In this document: in pieces, positions 27,071 to 35,768 of the stretch
Layout of the letters: each line of letters starts with the position of its first letter
How positions within the stretch are numbered: the stretch's first letter is position 1
Assembly: GCF_022601735.1 (NCBI RefSeq)
Contig: NZ_JAKUMM010000001.1
Coordinates: forward strand, 1-64,000
DNA length: 64,000 bases
Direction of reading: 5' to 3'
From: Atopomonas sediminilitoris
GTDB taxonomy: Bacteria; Pseudomonadota; Gammaproteobacteria; Pseudomonadales; Pseudomonadaceae
Program-made: the position numbers and the translations under genes
The notes under the pieces: generated by a model
What the model saw: the letters and a program-made list of their open reading frames with translations, nothing else
The model's database searches: none
Told to the model about the DNA's origin: nothing

Positions 27071-27870
27071 GCGCCGCCGAATTGATCCGCCGCGCGACCG
27101 ACGCCGGTGTCGAGATGCAGGTTGGACGTGATGGGCGGCTGCTGTTGCGGGCAAAGCGGGAGCCGTCTGCCGATCTGCTTGCTGACCTGACTGCGAACAA
27201 GGCCGAGTTGGTCGAGCGATTGACCGAACTGGGCGCCACCAACGATCCGCATAAAACCATCTGGCTTCATTTGCTGGTGCTGGACGATGGCAGTGTGATT
27301 CAGCGTTGCGGCGAACAGGCCACCGTACTTGTCGATAAGGAGGCCCGACTTCGGTTCGGTGACCATCTGCAAGACGTGGTGGCTGTTTCAGGCTACGAGC
27401 GACCGCTGACCGAGGAAGAGATCGCCAAGGCGCTGGCCGGCACTCTCGCTTCGCCGGCAGCTCTGCCGCCGCCGTCGGGCGCCTGGCTGGCCCGTGTCGC
27501 CCGCTTGCTCGGCGCCAGGCCGGCCGAGCTGCTGGCTGGCCGGCATCTGGAACAGCACGATCTTGTCGAGCTGGCTGGCAGCGATGCGGCCCAAGTGGCT
27601 AAGACGCTCCTGAACAGCCCGGCATGGATCAACCGTCCGCGTCCGGTCGAGCAACTGGCTGAGCACATCGTCGAGGAAAAGCCCGAGGAGCAACGCTTCA
27701 CCCACACCGCTGCTACGGCAACACCCGCATGGCGTGAAGCAAGGGATTACTACATCAACCACCTGATGGTTTGCCGTGCCTGTTATGCGCAGGCCAAGCG
27801 CTACTGCCCCATCGGCAGCGACCTGCGCCAGAACTACAACGACGTTTCCGCACAGAATATGGTCGAATAA
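27067..27870 (+). CDS. protein with TubC-like N-terminal docking domain
   Basis: The 267-residue protein starts SAAELIRRATDAGVEMQVG and RDGRLLLRAKREPSADLL, a TubC N-terminal docking-like fold often found in Pseudomonas island proteins beside DUF3987. The C-terminal part has a cysteine pair in CRACYAQAKRYC that could bind zinc. It is the last gene of the ATGA-linked chain; 200 bp without a gene follow before hsdM. Function unknown. Confidence 0.75.
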   Translation: MSAAELIRRATDAGVEMQVGRDGRLLLRAKREPSADLLADLTANKAELVERLTELGATNDPHKTIWLHLLVLDDGSVIQRCGEQATVLVDKEARLRFGDHLQDVVAVSGYERPLTEEEIAKALAGTLASPAALPPPSGAWLARVARLLGARPAELLAGRHLEQHDLVELAGSDAAQVAKTLLNSPAWINRPRPVEQLAEHIVEEKPEEQRFTHTAATATPAWREARDYYINHLMVCRACYAQAKRYCPIGSDLRQNYNDVSAQNMVE

Positions 27871-28070
27871 CCGAAAATCCAAAAGTGACTTTGCGTGAGG
27901 GTGAAACACCCTCCAAAACCATGGAACACACTGACAGCAGCTGCCCGGCTTTGGCTCTGGGCCAGCGGATTGATGCGGATTGATCAGGCAGTTCGAGTTT
28001 TGATGTTCAGACGTTAGCGGGTAGATTACCGGTTTTGCCCCGCGCAACATTGCCAGGATGCTGACAGTTA

Positions 28071-29519
28071 ATGTTTGAACAAGCCTTCAAGAATATCGAC
28101 GACGCCCTCTGGAAAGAGAGTGGCTGTACCACCGAGCTCGATTACACCGAGCAAACCTCCTGGCTGCTTTTCCTCAAGTACCTCGATGGGCTTGAGCAGG
28201 ACAAGGCCAACGAGGCCGCGCTTGAGGGTAGGTACTACTACTACATTCTGGATCCCGCCTACCGCTGGAGTGCCTGGGCCGCGCCCAAGGACGCGAATGG
28301 CCAACTCGACCACAACAGCGCACTGACGGGCGACGATCTGATCGATTTTGTGGATCGCAAGCTCTTCCCCTATCTGCATGGCTTTAAGCAGCGCGCAGCG
28401 GGGCCGGACACCATCGAATACAAGATCGGCGAAATCTTCGGTGAGATCAAAAACAAGATCCGCAGCGGCTATACGCTGCGCGACATCATCGATCACGTCG
28501 ATGAGCTGCGCTTTGGCTCACAGGTTGAGAAGCATGAGCTTTCGGCGCTCTACGAAGAAAAAATCAAGCGCATGGGCAACGCCGGGCGCAACGGCGGTGA
28601 GTACTACACCCCGCGCCCGCTGATCCGCGCCATGATCCAGGTGACTGCGCCGAAGATTGGTGAGCGTATCTACGATGGCGCCTGTGGCTCGGCAGGCTTC
28701 CTGTGCGAAGCGCACGACTTCCTCCGTGCCACCCCCAATCTGAGCACGAAAGACCTCGAAACCCTGCAGACGCGTACCTTCTACGGCAAGGAAAAGAAAA
28801 GCCTCGCCTATGTGATCGCGATCATGAACATGATCCTGCACGGCATCGAAGCGCCCAATATCCAGCACACCAACACCCTGACCGAAAACCTCGCTGACGT
28901 GCAGGAGAAAGACCGTTTCGATGTGATCCTCGCCAACCCTCCCTTCGGCGGAAAAGAGCGGCCCGAGGTGCAGCAGAACTTCCCGATTCGCACGGGAGAG
29001 ACCGCCTTCCTGTTCCTGCAGCACTTCATCAAGATGCTCAAGGCAGGTGGCCGTGCGGCCATCGTCATCAAGAACACCTTCCTCAGCAATGGTGACGCGG
29101 CCAGCTTGAGAAAGCTTCTACTGGAAAGCTGCAATCTTCACACTGTCCTCGATTGCCCTGGCGGCACCTTTCAGGGCGCAGGCGTAAAAACCGTTGTGCT
29201 GTTCTTTGAGAAAGGCTCGCCTACCCGCAAGGTCTGGTACTACAAGCTCGACCCCGGCCGCAATATGGGTAAGACCAACCCACTCAACGATGCAGATTTG
29301 CTGGAATTTATCGAGCTGCAGAAAACCTTTGCCGACTCGGACAAGAGTTGGAGCGTGGACGCAGCCAGCATCGACGCCGCGAGCTACGACCTTTCGGTCA
29401 AGAACCCAAATGGTGGTGAGGAAATCACCCACCGCAGCCCGCAAGACATCTTGGACGAAATCGCCGCGCTCGATGCCGAGAGCGTCGAGGTGTTGGCGAA
29501 TATCAGGGCGATGCTATGA
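28071..29519 (+). CDS. hsdM: type I restriction-modification methyltransferase subunit
   Basis: This 482-residue adenine-N6 methyltransferase modifies the host's recognition sites. An N-terminal helical HsdM_N domain (LDYTEQTSWLLFLKYLDGLE) precedes the SAM motif DGACGSAGF (from 202) and the catalytic NPPFGG (from 289). It is 482 residues long, near the family norm. It heads a tight operon: hsdS overlaps by 4 bp, followed by the reverse transcriptase and hsdR. About 200 bp upstream is gene-free and should hold the promoter. Confidence 0.95.
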   Translation: MFEQAFKNIDDALWKESGCTTELDYTEQTSWLLFLKYLDGLEQDKANEAALEGRYYYYILDPAYRWSAWAAPKDANGQLDHNSALTGDDLIDFVDRKLFPYLHGFKQRAAGPDTIEYKIGEIFGEIKNKIRSGYTLRDIIDHVDELRFGSQVEKHELSALYEEKIKRMGNAGRNGGEYYTPRPLIRAMIQVTAPKIGERIYDGACGSAGFLCEAHDFLRATPNLSTKDLETLQTRTFYGKEKKSLAYVIAIMNMILHGIEAPNIQHTNTLTENLADVQEKDRFDVILANPPFGGKERPEVQQNFPIRTGETAFLFLQHFIKMLKAGGRAAIVIKNTFLSNGDAASLRKLLLESCNLHTVLDCPGGTFQGAGVKTVVLFFEKGSPTRKVWYYKLDPGRNMGKTNPLNDADLLEFIELQKTFADSDKSWSVDAASIDAASYDLSVKNPNGGEEITHRSPQDILDEIAALDAESVEVLANIRAML

Positions 29520-30691
29520 AGGCAGTCCCGGTGAAATCCCTGGATGAGTTAATTGACTGCGGCTTGATTGAGCTTGGGCGTGGCAACATCATTTCCAAGA
29601 AAGATATAGCTGCATGCCCAGGCACCTACCCAGTCTACTCGTCAGCAAAAGAAAATGACGGCAAGTTCGGTGAGTACGGAAAATTCATGTTCAATGAAGA
29701 GCTCATCACATGGTCGGTTGACGGTGGAGGAAGACTGTTCCACCGTCCTCATCACAAGTTCTCGGTAACGAATGTTGGCGGGACAATGCGGATTTTGGAC
29801 ACGTCAGTTCTTAGCTACCGCTATCTGTATTACGCTCTCACGATTCGCCATGCAGAAATTGCTTTTGATTGGGTCTTGAAAGCGCATCCAAGTACCATTC
29901 GAAAGCTATATAAAGACATACCGCTACCACCCCTCCCCGAACAACAACGCATCGTCGCCATTCTCGACGAAGCCTTTGCCGGCATCGCCAATGCCCGCGC
30001 CGCTGCCGAGCAAAACCGCCAGAACGCCCGAGCCCTGTTCGAAAGCCACCTCCAGTCAGTCTTCAGCCAGCGAGGTGAGGGGTGGGTGGAGATGCCATTT
30101 GGTGAGCTGGCAACATTCCGGAATGGAATTAACTTCACCAAATCAAGCCGTGGTCAATCGATCAGAATTCTGGGAGTGAAGAATTTCCAGAACAACTTTT
30201 GGGCTCCATTGAACGAGCTTGAGACAGTTATTCCTGACGGCATGCTTTCAGACTCCGACACGCTCGAAGAGAATGACTTGCTATTTGTAAGATCAAATGG
30301 AAACCCTGAGCTGATTGGCCGCTGCCTGCTGATCGGAGCTGTTTCCGAAAGGATTACTTACTCTGGTTTCACCATCCGTGCACGTTTGCACACGCAAGAC
30401 GTCGTCCCGCAGTACCTTTGTCACTTCCTGAAATCTAACAAGGCTCGCAGGGAAATGATTGATGGCGGGAACGGTGCAAATATCAAAAATTTGAATCAGG
30501 GTACGCTTTCTCGCTTGGTGATCCCATTTCCAGATACAAGCAATCAGGTTGCGCTGGTTGAACAGCTTGAGGCAGTACAACAAGAAGCCCAACGTCTCGA
30601 AGCCCTCTACCAGCGCAAGCTCGAAGCACTGGACGAGCTAAAGCAATCCCTGCTGCATCAGGCTTTCAGCGGACAACTATTAGGAAATTAA
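29516..30691 (+). CDS. hsdS: type I restriction-modification specificity subunit
   Basis: The 391-residue protein has two target recognition domains (roughly 5-150 and 195-350). Each is followed by a conserved helical spacer: PLPPLPEQQRIVAILDEAFAGIANARAAAEQN, and LVEQLEAVQQEAQRLEALYQRKLEALDELKQSLLHQAF at the end. HsdS sets the DNA sequence recognised by the methylase and nuclease. Start overlaps hsdM by ATGA. The reverse-transcriptase gene begins 2 bp after its stop. Its recognition site cannot be predicted from sequence alone. Confidence 0.93.
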   Translation: MKAVPVKSLDELIDCGLIELGRGNIISKKDIAACPGTYPVYSSAKENDGKFGEYGKFMFNEELITWSVDGGGRLFHRPHHKFSVTNVGGTMRILDTSVLSYRYLYYALTIRHAEIAFDWVLKAHPSTIRKLYKDIPLPPLPEQQRIVAILDEAFAGIANARAAAEQNRQNARALFESHLQSVFSQRGEGWVEMPFGELATFRNGINFTKSSRGQSIRILGVKNFQNNFWAPLNELETVIPDGMLSDSDTLEENDLLFVRSNGNPELIGRCLLIGAVSERITYSGFTIRARLHTQDVVPQYLCHFLKSNKARREMIDGGNGANIKNLNQGTLSRLVIPFPDTSNQVALVEQLEAVQQEAQRLEALYQRKLEALDELKQSLLHQAFSGQLLGN

Positions 30692-30693
30692 GC

Positions 30694-32430
30694 ATGGATG
30701 CTGCTGAAACCAATAACGTTGATGATTTGCTTGCTGACCTAGAGATCGACTGGTACTACTCGACCAAGGAACAGTTGAGTCCTTTCGATGTTTTCATTGG
30801 TTTGCTAGATCATGGTCTGTTCGCGGAGAAAATCCCTCCATGCTTTACAAGCCAAGGACTGGCCGACTTCGTTGCTGAAAAAATGGGGGAGATGCTGAAT
30901 GAGGCTGACGACTCAAAGCTAAAAGCTTCCCTCGATAAATGCGCCCATGACTATATGCGTTACGACGCCTTGCGTGACAGTAATGTCCCAAGGCACATGG
31001 GCGTGCCGCATCCCGAGGCTTATGCCGTTCAGACGCTTGCGATTACAAAACACTGGGAAACCATCGCTACCCATTGCAATCAGCCTCAGCCGGCGATCAG
31101 TCGCATTCATGTTCGGCACATCGGTGATGGCCGCATTTTCGAGATGAACTACAAGGGTAACGAGCGCTATCGCTTTGAAGAGGATGAGCAGAGGTGGATG
31201 TCGGGTGCGCAGTTTGTGGTCGAGGCTGACATTGCCACTTGCTTCCCAAGCATCTATACGCACTCTATTCCATGGGCGCTGCATGGCAAAACAGAGGCTA
31301 AGAAGAGCAGCAGCCTTACAGGGTTGGCTGGCAACCTGTTGGACAAATGCACGCAGAACACCCGTGATCGCCAGACGAATGGGCTGCTGATCGGTCCGCA
31401 TGCCTCGAACATCATCTCTGAAATCATCCTGACGCAGATCGATACGGACCTTCAGGCGAAAGGCCACAGCAAGGTCAAGCGGCACGTGGATGACTACCGC
31501 TTTTATGCTGCTAGTTTCGAAGAGGCTGAGCGCTTCATAAAAGACCTAGGCATGGCTCTCCGCGCCTACGAAATATCCTTAAACGAAAAGAAAACCAAGA
31601 TCCTGCCCCTGCCCTGTCCGAGTGAGGCGAATTGGGTACTTGTGTTGAATCGGCACCCTTTGCCGAGGGATCAGGAACTCAAGTTCACTGATATCCGCTC
31701 GTTCCTTGACCGTGCTCTGACCTGTGCCCAGTCCATCGGTAAATCGACCCCGCTGAACTATGCAATCAAGGTGTTGGCCAAGTCGCATGTGCATAGCCAG
31801 TCAAGCGACATAGTCGATCCACAACCCCGTAAGCTCAGCTTGCGAGCTAAACGGATGTATGCGCAAGAGGCCATTAACCTAGCTCTGGCCTATCCGTATC
31901 TTGTTCCAATCCTGGACGAGTATGTCTTTACTCCATACTGGCATGCCGATCTGAAGAACATGATCGGTGTTTTTGCGACGTCTCTGATCCAGCTTGGATT
32001 GCGGAAGCTTTACCCGGACGCGCTAGCCCACGCCATTTTCCTCGCTCTCAAATATGACTTTGCCTTGGGGCTGGAAGACAAGGAGCTCATCGAGGTCGTG
32101 GCGCTGGATGATTGTGTAGCCAATGTGCTCCTACTCGAATACGCCAAGCGACATGACCGGCAAAAAGTGAAGAAGGCGGTCATTGCGAGAGCAAACGAGC
32201 TTAAAAGTGCCGATCAGCGAGAAAAGGACAAGCAGTGGCTGCTGATCTATCAGGTATGGTCAATAAAGGACCTGAAAGGGAATGGCCAAGGCTTCCTAGC
32301 GGATCTGAAAGGCATCAATTTTCAGTTTTTCTTGCAGCCGCAACCGCCTGAAGAAAAGGTAGTTGTCGATATGGAAGGCGAGATTGTGCCTGCAGCAATG
32401 GCAGCCAATCCGGTCGAAGCGAAGGATTAA
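30694..32430 (+). CDS. reverse transcriptase-like protein embedded in the hsd operon
   Basis: The 578-residue protein has RT motifs in order: A, VVEADIATCFPSIY with Asp179; B, GLLIGPHASN from 230; C, RHVDDYRFY with Asp266/Asp267 (HVDD instead of YxDD). All three catalytic aspartates are kept. Residues 1-120 and about 330-578 match nothing I recognise; the latter is helical and could be the extension seen in Abi/UG-type defence RTs. There is no maturase domain, so it is not a group II intron protein, and the 2-bp gaps leave no room for a retron RNA beside it. Its place between hsdS and hsdR implies a defence role. Confidence 0.88.
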   Translation: MDAAETNNVDDLLADLEIDWYYSTKEQLSPFDVFIGLLDHGLFAEKIPPCFTSQGLADFVAEKMGEMLNEADDSKLKASLDKCAHDYMRYDALRDSNVPRHMGVPHPEAYAVQTLAITKHWETIATHCNQPQPAISRIHVRHIGDGRIFEMNYKGNERYRFEEDEQRWMSGAQFVVEADIATCFPSIYTHSIPWALHGKTEAKKSSSLTGLAGNLLDKCTQNTRDRQTNGLLIGPHASNIISEIILTQIDTDLQAKGHSKVKRHVDDYRFYAASFEEAERFIKDLGMALRAYEISLNEKKTKILPLPCPSEANWVLVLNRHPLPRDQELKFTDIRSFLDRALTCAQSIGKSTPLNYAIKVLAKSHVHSQSSDIVDPQPRKLSLRAKRMYAQEAINLALAYPYLVPILDEYVFTPYWHADLKNMIGVFATSLIQLGLRKLYPDALAHAIFLALKYDFALGLEDKELIEVVALDDCVANVLLLEYAKRHDRQKVKKAVIARANELKSADQREKDKQWLLIYQVWSIKDLKGNGQGFLADLKGINFQFFLQPQPPEEKVVVDMEGEIVPAAMAANPVEAKD

Positions 32431-32432
32431 GC

Positions 32433-34808
32433 ATGAACGAAGCCGAAACGAGAGCCGAATATATTGACCCCGCGCTGGCTGCTGCAGGCTGGGGTGTGGT
32501 TGAAGGTAGCCGAATTCGCCGCGAGTACCCGATCACCTTGGGACGCATCGAGGGCAATGGCAAGCGCGGCAAGGCACTCACCGCTGACTATGTGTTGGAA
32601 TACCGCAACACCAAACTGGCGGTGGTAGAGGCTAAGGCCTGGCAGAAGCCGTTGACTGAGGGTGTTGGGCAGGCAAAGGATTACGCGGGCAAGCTCTCAA
32701 TTCGCTTTACCTACGCCAGCAATGGTCAGGGTATCTACAGCATCGATATGCACACGGGTAAGGAAGGTGAGCTGGCTGCCTTCCCTTCGCCTGAAGAGTT
32801 ATGGCACGCCACCTTCGCGGCCGAGAATGCCTGGCGTGACCGTTTTGCCGCTGTGCCCTTTGAAGATAAGGGTGGCTACTGGCAAGGCCGCTACTACCAG
32901 GACATCGCTATCGAGCGGGTGTTGGCTGCGCTGGCTGAAGGGCAAGAGCGCATCCTGCTGACACTGGCAACCGGTACGGGCAAGACCTTCATTGCTTTCC
33001 AGCTGGCATGGAAGCTGTTCCAGAGTCGCTGGAATTTGACTGACTGGAAGTCTGAGACAGACCCGTCACGCCGACCGCGCATTCTGTTCCTTGCCGACCG
33101 CAATATTCTTGCTGACCAGGCTTACAACGCCTTTTCAGCCTTTCCCGAAGATGCGCTCGTTCGCATCGCTCCGGACGAGATCAAGAAAAAAGGCAAGGTG
33201 CCGAAGAACGGCAGCATTTTCTTCACGATCTTCCAGACCTTTATGAGTGGTCAGGGCGATACGCCGTACTTTGGCGAGTACCCGCCGGATTTCTTCGATT
33301 TCATCATCATCGACGAATGCCACCGGGGCGGTGCTAACGACGAAAGCAACTGGCGCGGCATCCTCGAATACTTCTCGCCCGCCGTGCAGTTGGGCCTGAC
33401 CGCTACGCCTAAGCGCAAGGACAACGCCGATACCTATGCCTACTTCGGTGAGCCGGTGTTCATCTATTCGCTCAAGGATGGCATCAACGATGGCTTCCTG
33501 ACGCCCTTCCGCCTGAAGCAGATCGCTACCACGCTGGATGACTATGTATTCACCTCGGACGACACCGTGGTGGAGGGTGAGATCGAGGCCGGAAAGCGCT
33601 ACGAAGAGAAGGATTTCAACAAGATCATCGAGATCAAGGAGCGCGAGAAGAAGCGCGTCGAGATCTTCATGAACGAGATCGACCAGAAAGAAAAAACCAT
33701 CGTCTTTTGTGCTACGCAGACCCATGCGCTGGCCGTACGCGACTTGATCAACCAGATCAAGAAGAGCACTGATCCCAACTACTGCCAGCGGGTGACTGCA
33801 CATGACGGTGCGCTGGGCGAGCAATGGCTACGCGACTTTCAGGACAACGAAAAGAACATCCCGACCATTCTGACCACCTCTCAGAAACTCTCGACCGGCG
33901 TGGATGCGCGTAACGTACGCAACATCGTGCTGATGAGGCCGGTGAATTCGATGATTGAGTTCAAGCAGATCATCGGGCGTGGCACCCGGCTTTACGACGG
34001 CAAGGACTACTTCACGATCTACGACTTCGTTAAGGCTCATCACCACTTCAGTGACCCGGAGTGGGATGGCGAGCCGGTAGAGCCTGAAGCCTGTAAGAAA
34101 TGCGGCAATACACCTTGCACCTGCGAGAAGACACCGCCTCAGCCCTGTGCGACCTGCGGTAATCAGCCCTGCACATGCCCGAAGGAACCCTGCCAGAAAT
34201 GCGGTAACCGACCCTGTACCTGTAAGAAAAAGGCGAAGGTGAAGCTCGCAGATGGCAAGGAGCGCCAGATTCAATTCATGACTGCGACCAGTTTCTGGCA
34301 TCCGGATGGCACCCCCATGTCCGCCGCGCAGTTCATGGAAGCGCTATTCGGTAAGCTGCCTGAGTTCTTCAAGGACGAGGATGAGTTACGAGCCCTCTGG
34401 AGCGCTCCGGACACCCGGCGCAAGTTGCTGGACGGGCTCGCGGAAAAAGGGTTTGGGAAAGATCAGCTTGCCGAAATGCAGCGGATTATCGACGCTGAGA
34501 ACAGCGACATCTTCGATGTGCTGGCCTTTGTTGCCTATGCCGACACCCCGCTCACCCGTGAGCAGCGAGCTGAGCGGGCGAAGGTTGTGATCAGCAAAGA
34601 GTTTGGCGACAAGCAACAGGCATTTTTGACTTTTGTACTCGCGCACTACGTCAGCGCCGGAGTGGATGAGCTCGACGAAGTTAAGCTGGGGCCACTACTG
34701 AAGCTCAAGTACAACAACGCGATTGCGGATGCGTTTGCTGACCTTGGGACTCCCGATAGCATCCGGAAAGCGTTTGTAGGCTTTCAGCAGTACCTGTACC
34801 AGGGTTGA
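32433..34808 (+). CDS. hsdR: type I restriction-modification restriction subunit (EcoEI-like)
   Basis: The 791-residue motor-nuclease subunit has an N-terminal nuclease domain (LTADYVLEYRNTKLAVVEAKAW, the D...ExK site), Walker A ATGTGKT at 179-185, and motif II DECH at 294-297. Further on are helicase motif VI-type FKQIIGRGTRL and an EcoEI-type C-terminal domain. Between Cys554 and Cys597 lie three copies of a C-x2-CGNxPCxC element, probably a zinc-binding insert. It cuts unmodified DNA after translocation. It starts 2 bp after the RT gene. Confidence 0.95.
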   Translation: MNEAETRAEYIDPALAAAGWGVVEGSRIRREYPITLGRIEGNGKRGKALTADYVLEYRNTKLAVVEAKAWQKPLTEGVGQAKDYAGKLSIRFTYASNGQGIYSIDMHTGKEGELAAFPSPEELWHATFAAENAWRDRFAAVPFEDKGGYWQGRYYQDIAIERVLAALAEGQERILLTLATGTGKTFIAFQLAWKLFQSRWNLTDWKSETDPSRRPRILFLADRNILADQAYNAFSAFPEDALVRIAPDEIKKKGKVPKNGSIFFTIFQTFMSGQGDTPYFGEYPPDFFDFIIIDECHRGGANDESNWRGILEYFSPAVQLGLTATPKRKDNADTYAYFGEPVFIYSLKDGINDGFLTPFRLKQIATTLDDYVFTSDDTVVEGEIEAGKRYEEKDFNKIIEIKEREKKRVEIFMNEIDQKEKTIVFCATQTHALAVRDLINQIKKSTDPNYCQRVTAHDGALGEQWLRDFQDNEKNIPTILTTSQKLSTGVDARNVRNIVLMRPVNSMIEFKQIIGRGTRLYDGKDYFTIYDFVKAHHHFSDPEWDGEPVEPEACKKCGNTPCTCEKTPPQPCATCGNQPCTCPKEPCQKCGNRPCTCKKKAKVKLADGKERQIQFMTATSFWHPDGTPMSAAQFMEALFGKLPEFFKDEDELRALWSAPDTRRKLLDGLAEKGFGKDQLAEMQRIIDAENSDIFDVLAFVAYADTPLTREQRAERAKVVISKEFGDKQQAFLTFVLAHYVSAGVDELDEVKLGPLLKLKYNNAIADAFADLGTPDSIRKAFVGFQQYLYQG

Positions 34809-34843
34809 ACCTGCTTCTTTGTCTTTAGCCATTGCACTCAGCA

Positions 34844-35053
34844 GCTACGCAGCAGAGTGGTACGCAGGCTGGTACGCACGGAAGAGCTTGGTTAGCGGCT
34901 TGGTTAGCACCAAAACCTCGGGTTAACAGAAGCCGGTTACCAGGCTGGTTAACATGGAAAATGCATTTTCTTCGATTTGAGGTCGTTGCGTGGTTGCGGG
35001 CAAGGTTACGGGCTGAACGTCAGTATCCAGGATTGGTATCCAGCTCGGTATCC
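34844..35053 (+). repeat. array of diverged paired short repeats, 12-bp period
   Basis: Successive pairs or triplets share the form GGTNNNC: TACGCA three times, GGTTAGC twice, GGTTAAC/GGTTACC/GGTTAAC, GGTTGC/GGTTAC, and GTATCC three times. Members of a set are about 12 bp apart; the sets differ from each other. They lie in the gene-free region between hsdR and the tRNA, and may be integrase arm sites of several past elements. Confidence 0.5.
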
Positions 35054-35145
35054 ATTGAAACGCGTGCTTTCTTAAGACGGGTTTAGAACGGTCGTATGGA
35101 GTCTATGCGACAAATACGCGCGCACGCGCGAGGGCCGGTAGCCCC

Positions 35146-35345
35146 TCAAGGGCAGATCACTTTCCCGCCAACGAGCTGGCAGGCATAGCCAAAATTAGCA
35201 GGGATGTGAGTCGCGGCGGCACCTCTGTTGTAGCCAAGACCATTGCTATTCCAGCAACCGCTTGGATCGCAGTTCGTTATCACAGCACTTGTGGCGCTAC
35301 CAACGCTAGGCTGTGTGAGCACAGGAGAACATTTAGTCCCTCTTC
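35146..35345 (-). pseudogene. 3' remnant of a small secreted Cys-rich protein
   Basis: The minus-strand frame ending at TGA 35148-35146 reads ITNCDPSGCWNSNGLGYNRG, then GYACQLVGGKVICP. Its five cysteines and CWxSxGxxYN pattern look like the end of a small exported protein family. Upstream the frame turns into arginine-rich nonsense and then a TAG, so the signal peptide and start have been lost. It sits near the island's right end, in an 800-bp stretch without any intact gene. Confidence 0.5.
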
Positions 35346-35514
35346 GGAGCCGACTCCCAATACCGAGGCAAGGCCATGACCGTAATCCACCGCGACCACC
35401 TGCCCTCCCTCCTATGATCAGCCTCTAGGCTGTGCACAGGGCCAACGAGCATTAGCCCATCGCCGATTGCATGCATTGCGAAACCGAAGCGCCGAGCAGG
35501 CCCCATAAAAAACC

Positions 35515-35537
35515 TGTTTACCCCTTTGTTTACCCCT
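35515..35537 (+). repeat. paired integrase arm-like sites, right end
   Basis: TGTTTACCCCT at 35515-35525 and 35527-35537, the same pair and spacing as at 21465-21487, placed just inside the right att repeat. Confidence 0.6.
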
Positions 35538-35564
35538 GTGACGGGCTCGCAAAAAACTATCGCC

Positions 35565-35594
35565 AATAAAAAAATCCAACCACCGTTAAGTGAT

Positions 35595-35605
<11 letters not shown>
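35565..35605 (-). terminator. Rho-independent terminator of tRNA-Pro
   Basis: On the minus strand, directly after the tRNA, AAAATCCAA pairs with TTGGATTTT and a run of T follows. Confidence 0.8.
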
Positions 35606-35691
<86 letters not shown>

Positions 35692-35768
35692 CGATGCTTG
35701 CCGCATCGCGGAAAGCGGGTGAACTATACACTAACCCACTGATAAGTGAATAGTTTTTTGCTCAAAAG

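Noticed and set aside
30694..32430. Retron or group II intron origin of the RT
   Set aside because: There is no maturase or endonuclease domain, no intron RNA structure, and only 2 bp on each side, leaving no room for an adjacent msr-msd RNA.
34085..34235. Repeats in hsdR considered as a small repeat array
   Set aside because: They are coding repeats for CGNxPCxC elements within an intact frame.
34832..35086. 84-codon open frame after hsdR
   Set aside because: It is composed of the 12-bp-period short repeats, its product is Arg/Trp/Leu-rich and resembles no protein, and it has no clear ribosome binding site.
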